A stretch of 23,600 nucleotides of DNA from JBCCFW01 sp039029535. Lineage in GTDB: Bacteria > Acidobacteriota > JBCCFW01. Of the stretch, positions 13,789 through 20,605 are shown one piece after another. Numbering within the stretch: position 1 is the first letter of the stretch; each line of letters starts with the position of its first letter. The stretch spans positions 1 through 23,600 of the forward strand of contig JBCCFW010000117.1 of NCBI GenBank assembly GCA_039029535.1, given 5' to 3'. The notes beneath the pieces were generated by a model. The model was not told the origin of the DNA. It did not search any database and saw nothing but the letters and a program-made list of their open reading frames with translations. The translations under genes were made by a program, and so were the position numbers.

Positions 13789-14996
13789 GACGGGGCTCCT
13801 ACCTGTCCTTGAAGACGGGACCAGCTGTCTTCGGTCAACGCGAGGTGGACGGCATCGCGGGAAACGACGTCGAGGCCGACCTGACGAGGCTCCTCGGGTG
13901 ACGAGCCAGGAAGCTCGACGTAGTACCGCTCGCCGTCGTGCTGGACGACGCCACGCCGGATCCGGGGCACGTCGGAGAGCCGCTCGACGACCAGCCGACC
14001 CCGCACGGACATGCCCGGCTTCATCCGACCACGCCAGGTCTCCTCCAGCTCGGCGACGACCTGGAACACGGCGATGCGCGACGTCTCGTCCCGCTTGACC
14101 GCCATCGAGGGGATCGACCGCACGACGCCCCGGAGCGTTTCGCCCGGGAAGCTGTCGAGCTCGAGGTCGACGGGCGTCCCGACCGTCAGCAGCGGCGCGT
14201 CGACCTCGTTCACGTGGAAGAGAACCTCCATCTCGTCCAGGTCGGGAAGACGGACGACCGTGGAACCCGGCCAGCAGGAGTCGCCCTCCTGGAAGCGGGC
14301 GGTCGACTGTTGCCGGCGCTCGTAGACCACCAGGCCCTCGGCGGGGGCCTTGATGGAGAGCAGGTCGGCGTCCTGCCGAGCGGAGCCCAGGTCGGCTTCG
14401 AGCTTGTCGCGCTCGATCTCGAGGACGGCGAGGTCGGCCTGCCCTCGTCGTCGCGTCGATCCGATGCGCTTGCGAGCCTCGTCGAGCCGACGCTCGGCCG
14501 AGGACGAGGCGAGCTGCCGCTCCTGCCAGACCTTGCGCGAGAGGAGGTTCTCGTCGACGGCCGCCTGCAGGCGGGCCTGCTCGGCGTCGTGCTCGGCCTG
14601 GGCCAGCTCGATCTCGAGGGTCTTGAGGCTGCTCTCCACCTCGTTGCGCTTGGCGACGATGCGGGTCTCGGCGTCGAGGATGCGCGACTCGAGGTCGAGC
14701 GCCTGGCTGACGAGGCTGGAGTTGTCGAAGTCGAGGAGGGGGTCGCCGGCCTTCACGAAGCTCCCCTCCTCCGCCATGAACTGAATCCTCATCTGGAAGA
14801 TGGAGGTCTCGGGGGCCTTGATGGCGATCGAGCGGACCGCCCGGAGCTCCCCGGTGAGGAGCAGCTCACGGACGACCTCACCCCGCGACAGGGCCTCACG
14901 CAGGCCGGTGTCGACGTCTTGCGCCGTCTGGCAGGAGACGGTGCTCACGACGGCCAGGGCGAGCAGGATGGGTTGGAGAAGGGAGGCTCGGCACAT
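13785..14996 (-). CDS. HlyD/MacA-type membrane-fusion adaptor, first in the set (probable lipoprotein)
   Basis: This encodes 403 residues. The signal MCRASLLQPILLALAVVSTVSC ends in a Cys (C22) in a weak lipobox. The first lipoyl half is at about 60-92 (IKAPETSIFQMRI...EEGSFVKAGDPLLDFDNSS). A very charged coiled-coil hairpin spans about 95-220 (DLESRILDAETRIVAKRNEVE, RRGQADLAVLEIERDKLEADL). The second half is IKAPAEGLVVYERR, followed by a barrel domain with VLFHVNEVDAPLLTVGTPVDLELDSFPG and MKPGMSVRGRLVVERL. It is the first gene of the leftward unit. The ATG has no Shine-Dalgarno (the preceding bases read CCCCCTCCC), and a GATAAG -10-like element ends 11 nt upstream, so the mRNA may be leaderless. 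It is divergent from the first M1-like protease. Confidence 0.9.
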   Translation of the reverse strand: MCRASLLQPILLALAVVSTVSCQTAQDVDTGLREALSRGEVVRELLLTGELRAVRSIAIKAPETSIFQMRIQFMAEEGSFVKAGDPLLDFDNSSLVSQALDLESRILDAETRIVAKRNEVESSLKTLEIELAQAEHDAEQARLQAAVDENLLSRKVWQERQLASSSAERRLDEARKRIGSTRRRGQADLAVLEIERDKLEADLGSARQDADLLSIKAPAEGLVVYERRQQSTARFQEGDSCWPGSTVVRLPDLDEMEVLFHVNEVDAPLLTVGTPVDLELDSFPGETLRGVVRSIPSMAVKRDETSRIAVFQVVAELEETWRGRMKPGMSVRGRLVVERLSDVPRIRRGVVQHDGERYYVELPGSSPEEPRQVGLDVVSRDAVHLALTEDSWSRLQGQVGAPS

Positions 14997-15005
14997 GGGA
15001 GGGGG

Positions 15006-15013
15006 ATCTTATC
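15006..15013 (-). promoter_or_regulatory. Candidate -10 element for the adaptor/permease unit
   Basis: GATAAGAT on the minus strand (15013-15006) ends 9 bp before the ATG at 14996. Transcription from it would start at or within a few bases of the ATG. No -35 is convincing in the GC-rich sequence upstream. Confidence 0.25.
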
Positions 15014-15081
15014 GCCCGCCCCGGTCGGCGCGAGACCGCGAGGCGAGAGTCACGAATTGGCGAGATCTCCCCGCTTCAACG

Positions 15082-15114
15082 CCCGAGCCGGCAGTCGGGT
15101 TCCCGAAGCTCGGG
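15082..15114 (+). repeat. Two tandem CCCGA...TCGGG hairpins upstream of the first M1-like gene
   Basis: CCCGA (15082-15086) pairs with TCGGG (15095-15099), and CCCGA (15102-15106) pairs with TCGGG (15110-15114). The second and third arms could instead pair with each other, so alternative folds exist. The last hairpin is followed by TGTTTC. The structure lies about 95 bp before the ATG and is attenuator-like, but may be chance in GC-rich DNA. Confidence 0.4.
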
Positions 15115-15123
15115 TGTTTCGCC

Positions 15124-15152
15124 TCCGGAACGGGCGAACGGTCCGGAACGGG
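15124..15152 (+). repeat. Direct repeat TCCGGAACGGG x2 in the divergent promoter region
   Basis: Exact 11-bp copies at 15124-15134 and 15142-15152, 18 bp start to start, with another GAACGG between them at 15136. A second exact 11-bp repeat, CGCGAGACCGC, occurs at 15029-15039 and 15173-15183, around the same region. They are possible regulator sites for the adaptor unit or the M1-like genes. Confidence 0.4.
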
Positions 15153-15194
15153 GTCCGACTTCCCTCGGAGCCCGCGAGACCGCATCATCTAGAG

Positions 15195-15201
15195 AAGGAG
15201 G
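15195..15201 (+). promoter_or_regulatory. Strong Shine-Dalgarno fixing the start of the first M1-like protease
   Basis: AAGGAGG lies 5 nt before the ATG at 15207 and 8 nt before the adjacent ATG at 15210. It shows that the long frame open upstream of 15207 is not part of the gene. Confidence 0.85.
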
Positions 15202-15206
15202 GAGCG

Positions 15207-17666
15207 ATGATGAGGAGAGGGCTCATGGAGGGGTTGAGGAGGGCGTCGTGCGTCGGGGCATGGCTGCTGCCAGGGGTGCTCGCTGCGCTCTCGGTCAGCG
15301 CCGGGGACCTCACGGAGCTGAATCGGCTCACCGAGACGCTCGCCAGCAGTCGTTTCGACGTGACGCGCGCCGCCAAGGTCGAGAACCTCGTTCTCGAGCG
15401 GGACCGCGCCACCATCACCCTCACGGGTCACGTCTTCGTGGACGACGCCCCGCCGGGGAAGAAGACGACCGCCAAGTTCTTCGGGGACGGTCGCTTCCAG
15501 GTCGAGCCCCCGATCAAGATGGAACGGGAGCAGGTCGAGCGTCGCTTCAAGTCGACCGAGGTCGACGAGACCTTCCGTGAGGCCACCTTCTACTTCACCT
15601 CCGCGAGCGACCGTGAGCTCTTCGCCGGGCTCGACTTCCAGGCCGAGCACGCCGACCTCATCGCCACCGAGAAGAGCTCTTCCGACGCCCGGGAGGCCGA
15701 GCGCCGGGCCGACTGGTGGCGGACGGCGGAGAAGTCCTCCCGCCGCAAGCTCGAGAGCGGCACCGAGCGCATGCTCGGCTTCCTGTCACGCGAGCTCGCG
15801 CTGCGACTGCTCGACGACTCCGAAGACGGCAGCTCCGACCTGCTCCTGGCCGCCATGCAGGTCACCCCCGACGCGAAGGGCTCGCGCACCGAGGTGCTCG
15901 AAGACCTCGTCTTCCTGCACGACTCCCGTCGGACGGAGCAGAGCCAGGTGACGGCGACCTACACCTCGCCTCTCGGCAGCCGCGAGGTCCTGGTGACGTC
16001 GTTCTCCAACTCGCGTGAGTACCGCGGTCGTTACAAGTGGGCAGGGACCTCACCTCGTCTCGAGAAGAAGAAGCTCGACGAGGCCGTCGCCCTGTCCCAC
16101 GAGCTCGTCCTCGACCTGAAGACCCGCGGGTGGCCGGACATTCACATGACCGCCCGCAGCCGCATTCGGATCGTGGAAGAGGGTCTCGTCCACCTGCGCC
16201 TCAGCATCACCCCGCACGTGGAGGTGCTCGGAGCGAAGATCGATGGCCGCGCCGTCGACTTCTCTCACCCACGACTGCCGGGCGAGATGCGCTACCACGC
16301 TCCCGAGGTGGTCGTCGCCCTTCCTCGACCGATGGCCGCCGGCGAGGAGCTCACTCTCGAGCTCACCATTCAAGGAGGCATCCTCAAGAACCTCAGCGGT
16401 GACCGCTGGTGGGTGCGCGACGAGGATCGCTGGTACCCGACGCCGAGCCCCCACGCCGCACCAGCGCAATTCGACACGACGATCCTCGTTCGCAAGGGCA
16501 TCACCGGCGTGGCCAACGGCCTGCCGAAGCCCTGTCGCAGCGACGACGAGCAGGACGACAAGTCGTGCTTCCGTTTCGTGACCGAGCAGCCCATCGACCT
16601 GGCGACCTTCATCATCGCCAAGAACGTCAAGGAGCATCGAGGCCAGGCTCCCGACGGCACGCCCATCGTCGTGTACTCGCCCAAGGACAGCTTCATCGAG
16701 GGCTCGGAGGAGGAGCACGTCGAGATGGTGAGCGAGATCCTCGGCCTCTACTCCGAGTGGCTCGGTCCGTATCCCTATGGTCGGCTGGCGGTCTTCCCTC
16801 ATCCGAAGCGGCACGCCCGCGGCATGGCCTCGCTGCTGCTCCTCATGAGCTCGGACTCCGACTGGGAGCAGCGACATCTCATCGCCCACGAGCTCGCTCA
16901 CCAATGGTGGGGCGGCGTGGTCGGCATTCGCAGCGGGCGCGATCAGTGGTTCTCGGAGGGCTTCGCCGACTACATGGCGGCCCTCTACATCGAGCATCGC
17001 GATCGGCAGAACGGCACCGATCTCTTCCCACGGGTGATGGCGACCTGGGCGCGGCCGCTGGTCGCACGCAACGGCCGGCTCACCAAGCCCTACCCCTTGG
17101 CCCTCGCCAACCGCTTCCAGTCGTCGTCCACGCGTCAGACCTTCATGTACCAGAAGGGCTGCTACGTCCTTCACATGCTGAGGATCCACGCCCAGCAGGC
17201 GGCCGGCGGCATCGAGGAGGGCGACGCTCTCTTCCGCAAGGCTCTCCTCGACTTCTTCGAGACTCATCGCTTCGATCACCCGAGCAACCTCGACCTCGTG
17301 AAGAGCTTCTCGGCCAGCCTCGGCTCGGACCTGACCTGGTTCTTCCGTCAATGGGTGTTCGAGCGAGGGCTGCCCGTGCTCGAGTACTCGCACGAGGTCG
17401 TCGACCATCCCGACGGCGGGCACTTGCTGCGCTGTCGCATCAAGCAGAAGGGAGACCCCTTCAAGTTCTCGGTGGGGGTCTTCTTCGAGACGAGCCAGAC
17501 CCCCGAGGGGAGACGCGACGGCTTCCGCCAGTGGATCGACCGAGCAGACCAGACCTTCGAAGTCGGACCGCTCCCCGCCAAGCCCGAGAAGCTCCGCCTC
17601 AACGACGACCTGAGCCTGCTCTGCCTGGCCGACGAGGTGGAATGGGCCGGCGCAACACCGGACTGA
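15207..17666 (+). CDS. Secreted M1-like (gluzincin) metalloprotease, first of a tandem pair
   Basis: This encodes 819 residues from the ATG at 15207, after a strong AAGGAGG. Residues 1-32 are a signal peptide (MMRRGLMEGLRRASCVGAW... ending SVSA). Residues about 33-290 are an extension not found in standard M1 enzymes; it ends with the motif EYRGRYKWAGTSPRLEK (near 271). An M1-type N-terminal beta domain follows. The catalytic domain has H561-E-L-A-H565 and E584 exactly 18 residues later (WFSEGFADY), the zinc site of M1 gluzincins. TFMYQKGCYVLHML matches the conserved YxKG helix. The GAMEN motif, which binds the substrate's free N-terminus, is replaced by RHARGMASLLLL, so aminopeptidase activity is doubtful. 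The C-terminus has beta-type repeats. It is divergent from the adaptor operon and paralogous to the next gene over its full length. Confidence 0.92.
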   Translation: MMRRGLMEGLRRASCVGAWLLPGVLAALSVSAGDLTELNRLTETLASSRFDVTRAAKVENLVLERDRATITLTGHVFVDDAPPGKKTTAKFFGDGRFQVEPPIKMEREQVERRFKSTEVDETFREATFYFTSASDRELFAGLDFQAEHADLIATEKSSSDAREAERRADWWRTAEKSSRRKLESGTERMLGFLSRELALRLLDDSEDGSSDLLLAAMQVTPDAKGSRTEVLEDLVFLHDSRRTEQSQVTATYTSPLGSREVLVTSFSNSREYRGRYKWAGTSPRLEKKKLDEAVALSHELVLDLKTRGWPDIHMTARSRIRIVEEGLVHLRLSITPHVEVLGAKIDGRAVDFSHPRLPGEMRYHAPEVVVALPRPMAAGEELTLELTIQGGILKNLSGDRWWVRDEDRWYPTPSPHAAPAQFDTTILVRKGITGVANGLPKPCRSDDEQDDKSCFRFVTEQPIDLATFIIAKNVKEHRGQAPDGTPIVVYSPKDSFIEGSEEEHVEMVSEILGLYSEWLGPYPYGRLAVFPHPKRHARGMASLLLLMSSDSDWEQRHLIAHELAHQWWGGVVGIRSGRDQWFSEGFADYMAALYIEHRDRQNGTDLFPRVMATWARPLVARNGRLTKPYPLALANRFQSSSTRQTFMYQKGCYVLHMLRIHAQQAAGGIEEGDALFRKALLDFFETHRFDHPSNLDLVKSFSASLGSDLTWFFRQWVFERGLPVLEYSHEVVDHPDGGHLLRCRIKQKGDPFKFSVGVFFETSQTPEGRRDGFRQWIDRADQTFEVGPLPAKPEKLRLNDDLSLLCLADEVEWAGATPD

Positions 17667-17680
17667 CTCCTCCGTATCCA

Positions 17681-17859
17681 GCCCGGACAATTCATGAGTC
17701 TCCTGCTGCGTGACCAGATCTGCTGCCTGCGAAGGGCGTACTCGCCCCTCGGTCCTCAACGCACACCGTCAAGTGCGCTTCCGGGCCTCGCGGCTACATT
17801 CGCCCTTCTCGGCTAGCATCTCCGGCCACTCGCGACGAACACTCATGAAGTGTCCGGGC
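17681..17859. repeat. Near-perfect 19-bp inverted repeat with a 141-bp spacer (MITE-like or paired operator)
   Basis: GCCCGGACAATTCATGAGT (17681-17699) and ACTCATGAAGTGTCCGGGC (17841-17859) are inverted copies with one mismatch in 19. Each arm also holds a near-palindrome around TCATGA. The element starts 14 bp after the stop of the first M1-like gene and ends 66 bp before the second. No clear target-site duplication and no transposase are visible. The spacer holds no gene, only a small GGGCG/CGCCC hairpin at 17734-17747. Confidence 0.75.
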
Positions 17860-17925
17860 TAGCCCGTCCTGCCACGGAACTCCTCATGGCAGGATTGTCC
17901 CCTCGACACCACCGAGAGGTCCCCC

Positions 17926-20514
17926 ATGCGTCCGAGACTGGTCCTTTCCCGCCTGCTTCCCGCCGTTCTCCTGGCTGGCACTGCCCTCGGTCAGGGCTTC
18001 AACTTCGAGACCTTCAACGGTCACGACCAGCTCGCCAGCGCCGCTCAGCTCCTCGAGCTTCAAGAGCTCGGATTCCAGGCGCGCTGGCAGCTCGACTCCC
18101 CGCTGAAGGTCGAGAACCTCGTCATCGAGCGCGACAAGACCCAGCTCGTCCTCAACGGCCTCGTCGTCCTCTCCGACCCCGTCGGCGGCCGCACGCTGAG
18201 CATGACCTTCCTCGGTGACGGTCGACTCCGCGTCGACCCACCCATCCAGCAGGAAAAGCTCCAGGTCGCTCGCTTCTTCGGCGAGGAGAAGGTCGACGTC
18301 GCGTTCGACACCGCCGAGCTCTTCTTCGTCGACACCGAGCTCGAGGCCAAGCTCAGGAACCCGGACGCTCACGCCGAGCTGAGCAAGGCGACCCGAGCCG
18401 ACCTCGACGCGCAAGCGGCGAAGTCGAAGCTGGCCGGTGAGTGGCTCCGGGAAGAAGAGAAGCTCGACCTGGCCAAGCTCGAGCACGAGGAGGCCCAGCG
18501 TCGTCGGGGCAACGCGCTCTCGGGTGCGATCGAGCTCTACCAGAGCGCCCTGCACGCCGACTACCGCACGGGTCTCTCGGCCCTGATGGAAGTCGATGAG
18601 ACCGAGGTCGGTCTCCCCAACGGCGCCCGCGTGGACGGCATGTTCCTCCGCTACGACCCTCGGGGCGAGGAGGTCACGTCACTGCACGCCCGCTTCGACC
18701 ACGGGAGTCGGAAGCCCTGGTCCACCATCACGCAGTTCGCCGAATCGTCCGACTACCGCGGACGCTACAAGTGGGCGGCCACCTCCCCCCGCCTGGAGAA
18801 GCGCAAGAGAGTCGACGCCGGCGCCCACTCGCATCGCATCGTCATGCAGCTCGATCCCAAGGGCACGCCGAACATGAAGATGCAGATCGAGAGCGAGATC
18901 GAGGTCGTGCGACGACCGCTGAAGATCCTGCACCTGCGCGTCACCCGTCTCCTCGAGGCCACGAGCTGCCAGGTCGAGGGCCGCGACAACGAGTACGTCC
19001 AGCCCACCTTGCCCGGCGCTCAGAAGCGCCACTCCCCCGACATCTACGTGATGCTGCCCCGGGAGTACCTGCCCGGCGAGCGCTTCAAGATCGCGCTGGA
19101 GCTCGAGGGGAACGTGATCTACCCCAACGGCTTCGGCAACTACTCGGTCCGCGAGGAGGACAACTGGTTCCCGACTCCCTCGACGGCGCTCGGCGGCATC
19201 TCCGCGCGCTTCGACACCACGCTGGTCATCCCGGAGCGCTTCACGGCGGTGTCCAACGGCGCCGACACCCCCTGTCGTGACGAGGACCGCGTCGACGGCT
19301 GGGAGTGCTTCCGCTTCGTGACCAAGCGCGGCATCGACTTCGCCACCTTCAACCTGGGCAAGGACGCCCGCATCGACACGGCGACCGCGCAAGACGGCAC
19401 GCCCATCGCCGTCTACAGCAACACTCAGGCCTCCGTCTCCTTCCTGAACTCCAGCCGACGCGGCGTGGTGGAAGCCAACCTCTCCAAGCAGGGTGACGTG
19501 CTGGCCAACAAGGCCATCCACGCCCACGCCGTCTACTCCGACTGGTTCGGTCCCTTCCCCTACAGCCGGCTGGCGCTCACTCCCCACCCGAAGGGGCACG
19601 GCCGCGGCTCGGCCTCGCTGCTGCTGCTCACGCAGATGGCCTTCCTCACGACCGCCGATCGCGCTGGAATGGGAATGGACGTGCAGCCCTGGTACTGGGA
19701 CCAGTTCGTCTCCCACGAGATCGCCCATCAATGGTGGGGCGGCGCCGCGGGCATCCGCAGCGGCCGCGACCAGTGGTTCTCGGAGGGCTTCGCCGACTAC
19801 GCCGCCGCCCTCTACCTCGAGAGCATCGACAGGCATCGCGACACCGAGTGGTTCCACTCGATGCTCAAGGACTGGCATCGCGACCTGAAGAAAGACGACG
19901 GCCACATCAACGACATCGCGCCCCTGAGCCTGGGCAATCGTTTCGTGTCGGCCGAGAACCGGAGTGGCTACGAGGGCCGGCGCCAGGACTTCATGTACAA
20001 GAAGGGCTGCTTCGTCCTTCACATGCTCCGCATCTACGCCCGTCACCTGACCGGCAGCAAGGAAGACGGCGACGCCCTCTTCAAGAAGGCCGTCCGCAAG
20101 TTCATCGACGAGCACTACACGGGACACCCCAGCAACCTGGACATGCTCAAGAGCTTCTCCGAGAGCTATGGCAAGAGCATGGACTGGTTCTTCAAGCAGT
20201 GGGTCCACGGGATGGGCATGCCCACCATCGAGTTCTCCTACGAGTGGGACTCCCATCCCGAGGGCGGCCACCTGCTCCGCGGCCGGGTCGTTCAGAAGAA
20301 CACCGGCTTCAAGTTCCCGGTGGCCGTCTACCTGAGCGGCGGCAAGGGCAAGAAGGGCTGGACCGACCACTTCTACCAGTGGATCGACAAGCCCGATCAC
20401 ACCTTCGAGGTCGGTCCCATCCAAAAGAAGGCCAACAAGGTCACGCTCAACGACGACTACGGCCTCCTCGCCATCGTCGAGGACGTCCCGTGGCAGAACG
20501 CGTCCGGGTTCTGA
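17926..20514 (+). CDS. Secreted M1-like (gluzincin) metalloprotease, second of a tandem pair
   Basis: This encodes 862 residues from the ATG at 17926, with GAGAGG 6 nt upstream. The signal peptide is MRPRLVLSRLLPAVLLAGTALG, with cleavage before Q23. The layout is the same as in the gene upstream: an N-terminal extension starting with KVENLVIERDKTQLVLNG and containing FLGDGRLRVDPPI, then DYRGRYKWAATSPRLEK (near 276), an M1-type beta domain, and a catalytic domain with H597-E-I-A-H601 and E620. The segment from the HEXXH to FADY is nearly identical to the paralogue. GAMEN is again absent (GHGRGSASLLLL in its place). A Lys/Glu-rich helical insert at about 155-205 is longer than in the first protein. 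The C-terminus ends with DHTFEVGP...VTLNDDYGLLAIVEDVPW, also shared. It probably cleaves peptides in the periplasm or outside; the substrate is unknown. A GC-rich hairpin follows the stop. Confidence 0.92.
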   Translation: MRPRLVLSRLLPAVLLAGTALGQGFNFETFNGHDQLASAAQLLELQELGFQARWQLDSPLKVENLVIERDKTQLVLNGLVVLSDPVGGRTLSMTFLGDGRLRVDPPIQQEKLQVARFFGEEKVDVAFDTAELFFVDTELEAKLRNPDAHAELSKATRADLDAQAAKSKLAGEWLREEEKLDLAKLEHEEAQRRRGNALSGAIELYQSALHADYRTGLSALMEVDETEVGLPNGARVDGMFLRYDPRGEEVTSLHARFDHGSRKPWSTITQFAESSDYRGRYKWAATSPRLEKRKRVDAGAHSHRIVMQLDPKGTPNMKMQIESEIEVVRRPLKILHLRVTRLLEATSCQVEGRDNEYVQPTLPGAQKRHSPDIYVMLPREYLPGERFKIALELEGNVIYPNGFGNYSVREEDNWFPTPSTALGGISARFDTTLVIPERFTAVSNGADTPCRDEDRVDGWECFRFVTKRGIDFATFNLGKDARIDTATAQDGTPIAVYSNTQASVSFLNSSRRGVVEANLSKQGDVLANKAIHAHAVYSDWFGPFPYSRLALTPHPKGHGRGSASLLLLTQMAFLTTADRAGMGMDVQPWYWDQFVSHEIAHQWWGGAAGIRSGRDQWFSEGFADYAAALYLESIDRHRDTEWFHSMLKDWHRDLKKDDGHINDIAPLSLGNRFVSAENRSGYEGRRQDFMYKKGCFVLHMLRIYARHLTGSKEDGDALFKKAVRKFIDEHYTGHPSNLDMLKSFSESYGKSMDWFFKQWVHGMGMPTIEFSYEWDSHPEGGHLLRGRVVQKNTGFKFPVAVYLSGGKGKKGWTDHFYQWIDKPDHTFEVGPIQKKANKVTLNDDYGLLAIVEDVPWQNASGF

Positions 20515-20538
20515 CCTGAGCCGGTCCTGAAGCGAAAC

Positions 20539-20569
20539 GCGCCGCCCCGTCACGGAGACGGGACGGCGC
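20539..20569. terminator. Candidate bidirectional terminator hairpin
   Basis: A 13-bp stem with one mismatch (GCGCCGCCCCGTC against GACGGGACGGCGC) and a 5-nt loop ACGGA. It lies 24 bp after the second M1-like gene and 36 bp beyond the stop of the convergent FG-GAP gene. There is no U tract on either side. A second small palindrome, CCCCGCGGGG, lies at 20595-20604. Confidence 0.6.
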
Positions 20570-20605
20570 CAGCCGGGAGCGGAGCACTCTCCGCCCCCGC
20601 GGGGC

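Noticed and set aside
13938..15206. Upstream extension of the first M1-like gene, in frame back to 13938
   Set aside because: It runs antisense through the first adaptor gene; the signal peptide and AAGGAGG at 15195 fix the start at 15207.
16050..17759. A 569-codon open frame on the minus strand opposite the first M1-like gene
   Set aside because: It is the antisense shadow of a strongly conserved protease; its product has no signal, motif or Shine-Dalgarno and arises from GC-rich third positions.
18679..20553. A 624-codon open frame on the minus strand opposite the second M1-like gene
   Set aside because: Same reason: mirror of a real gene with HEXXH, and it runs through the candidate terminator region.
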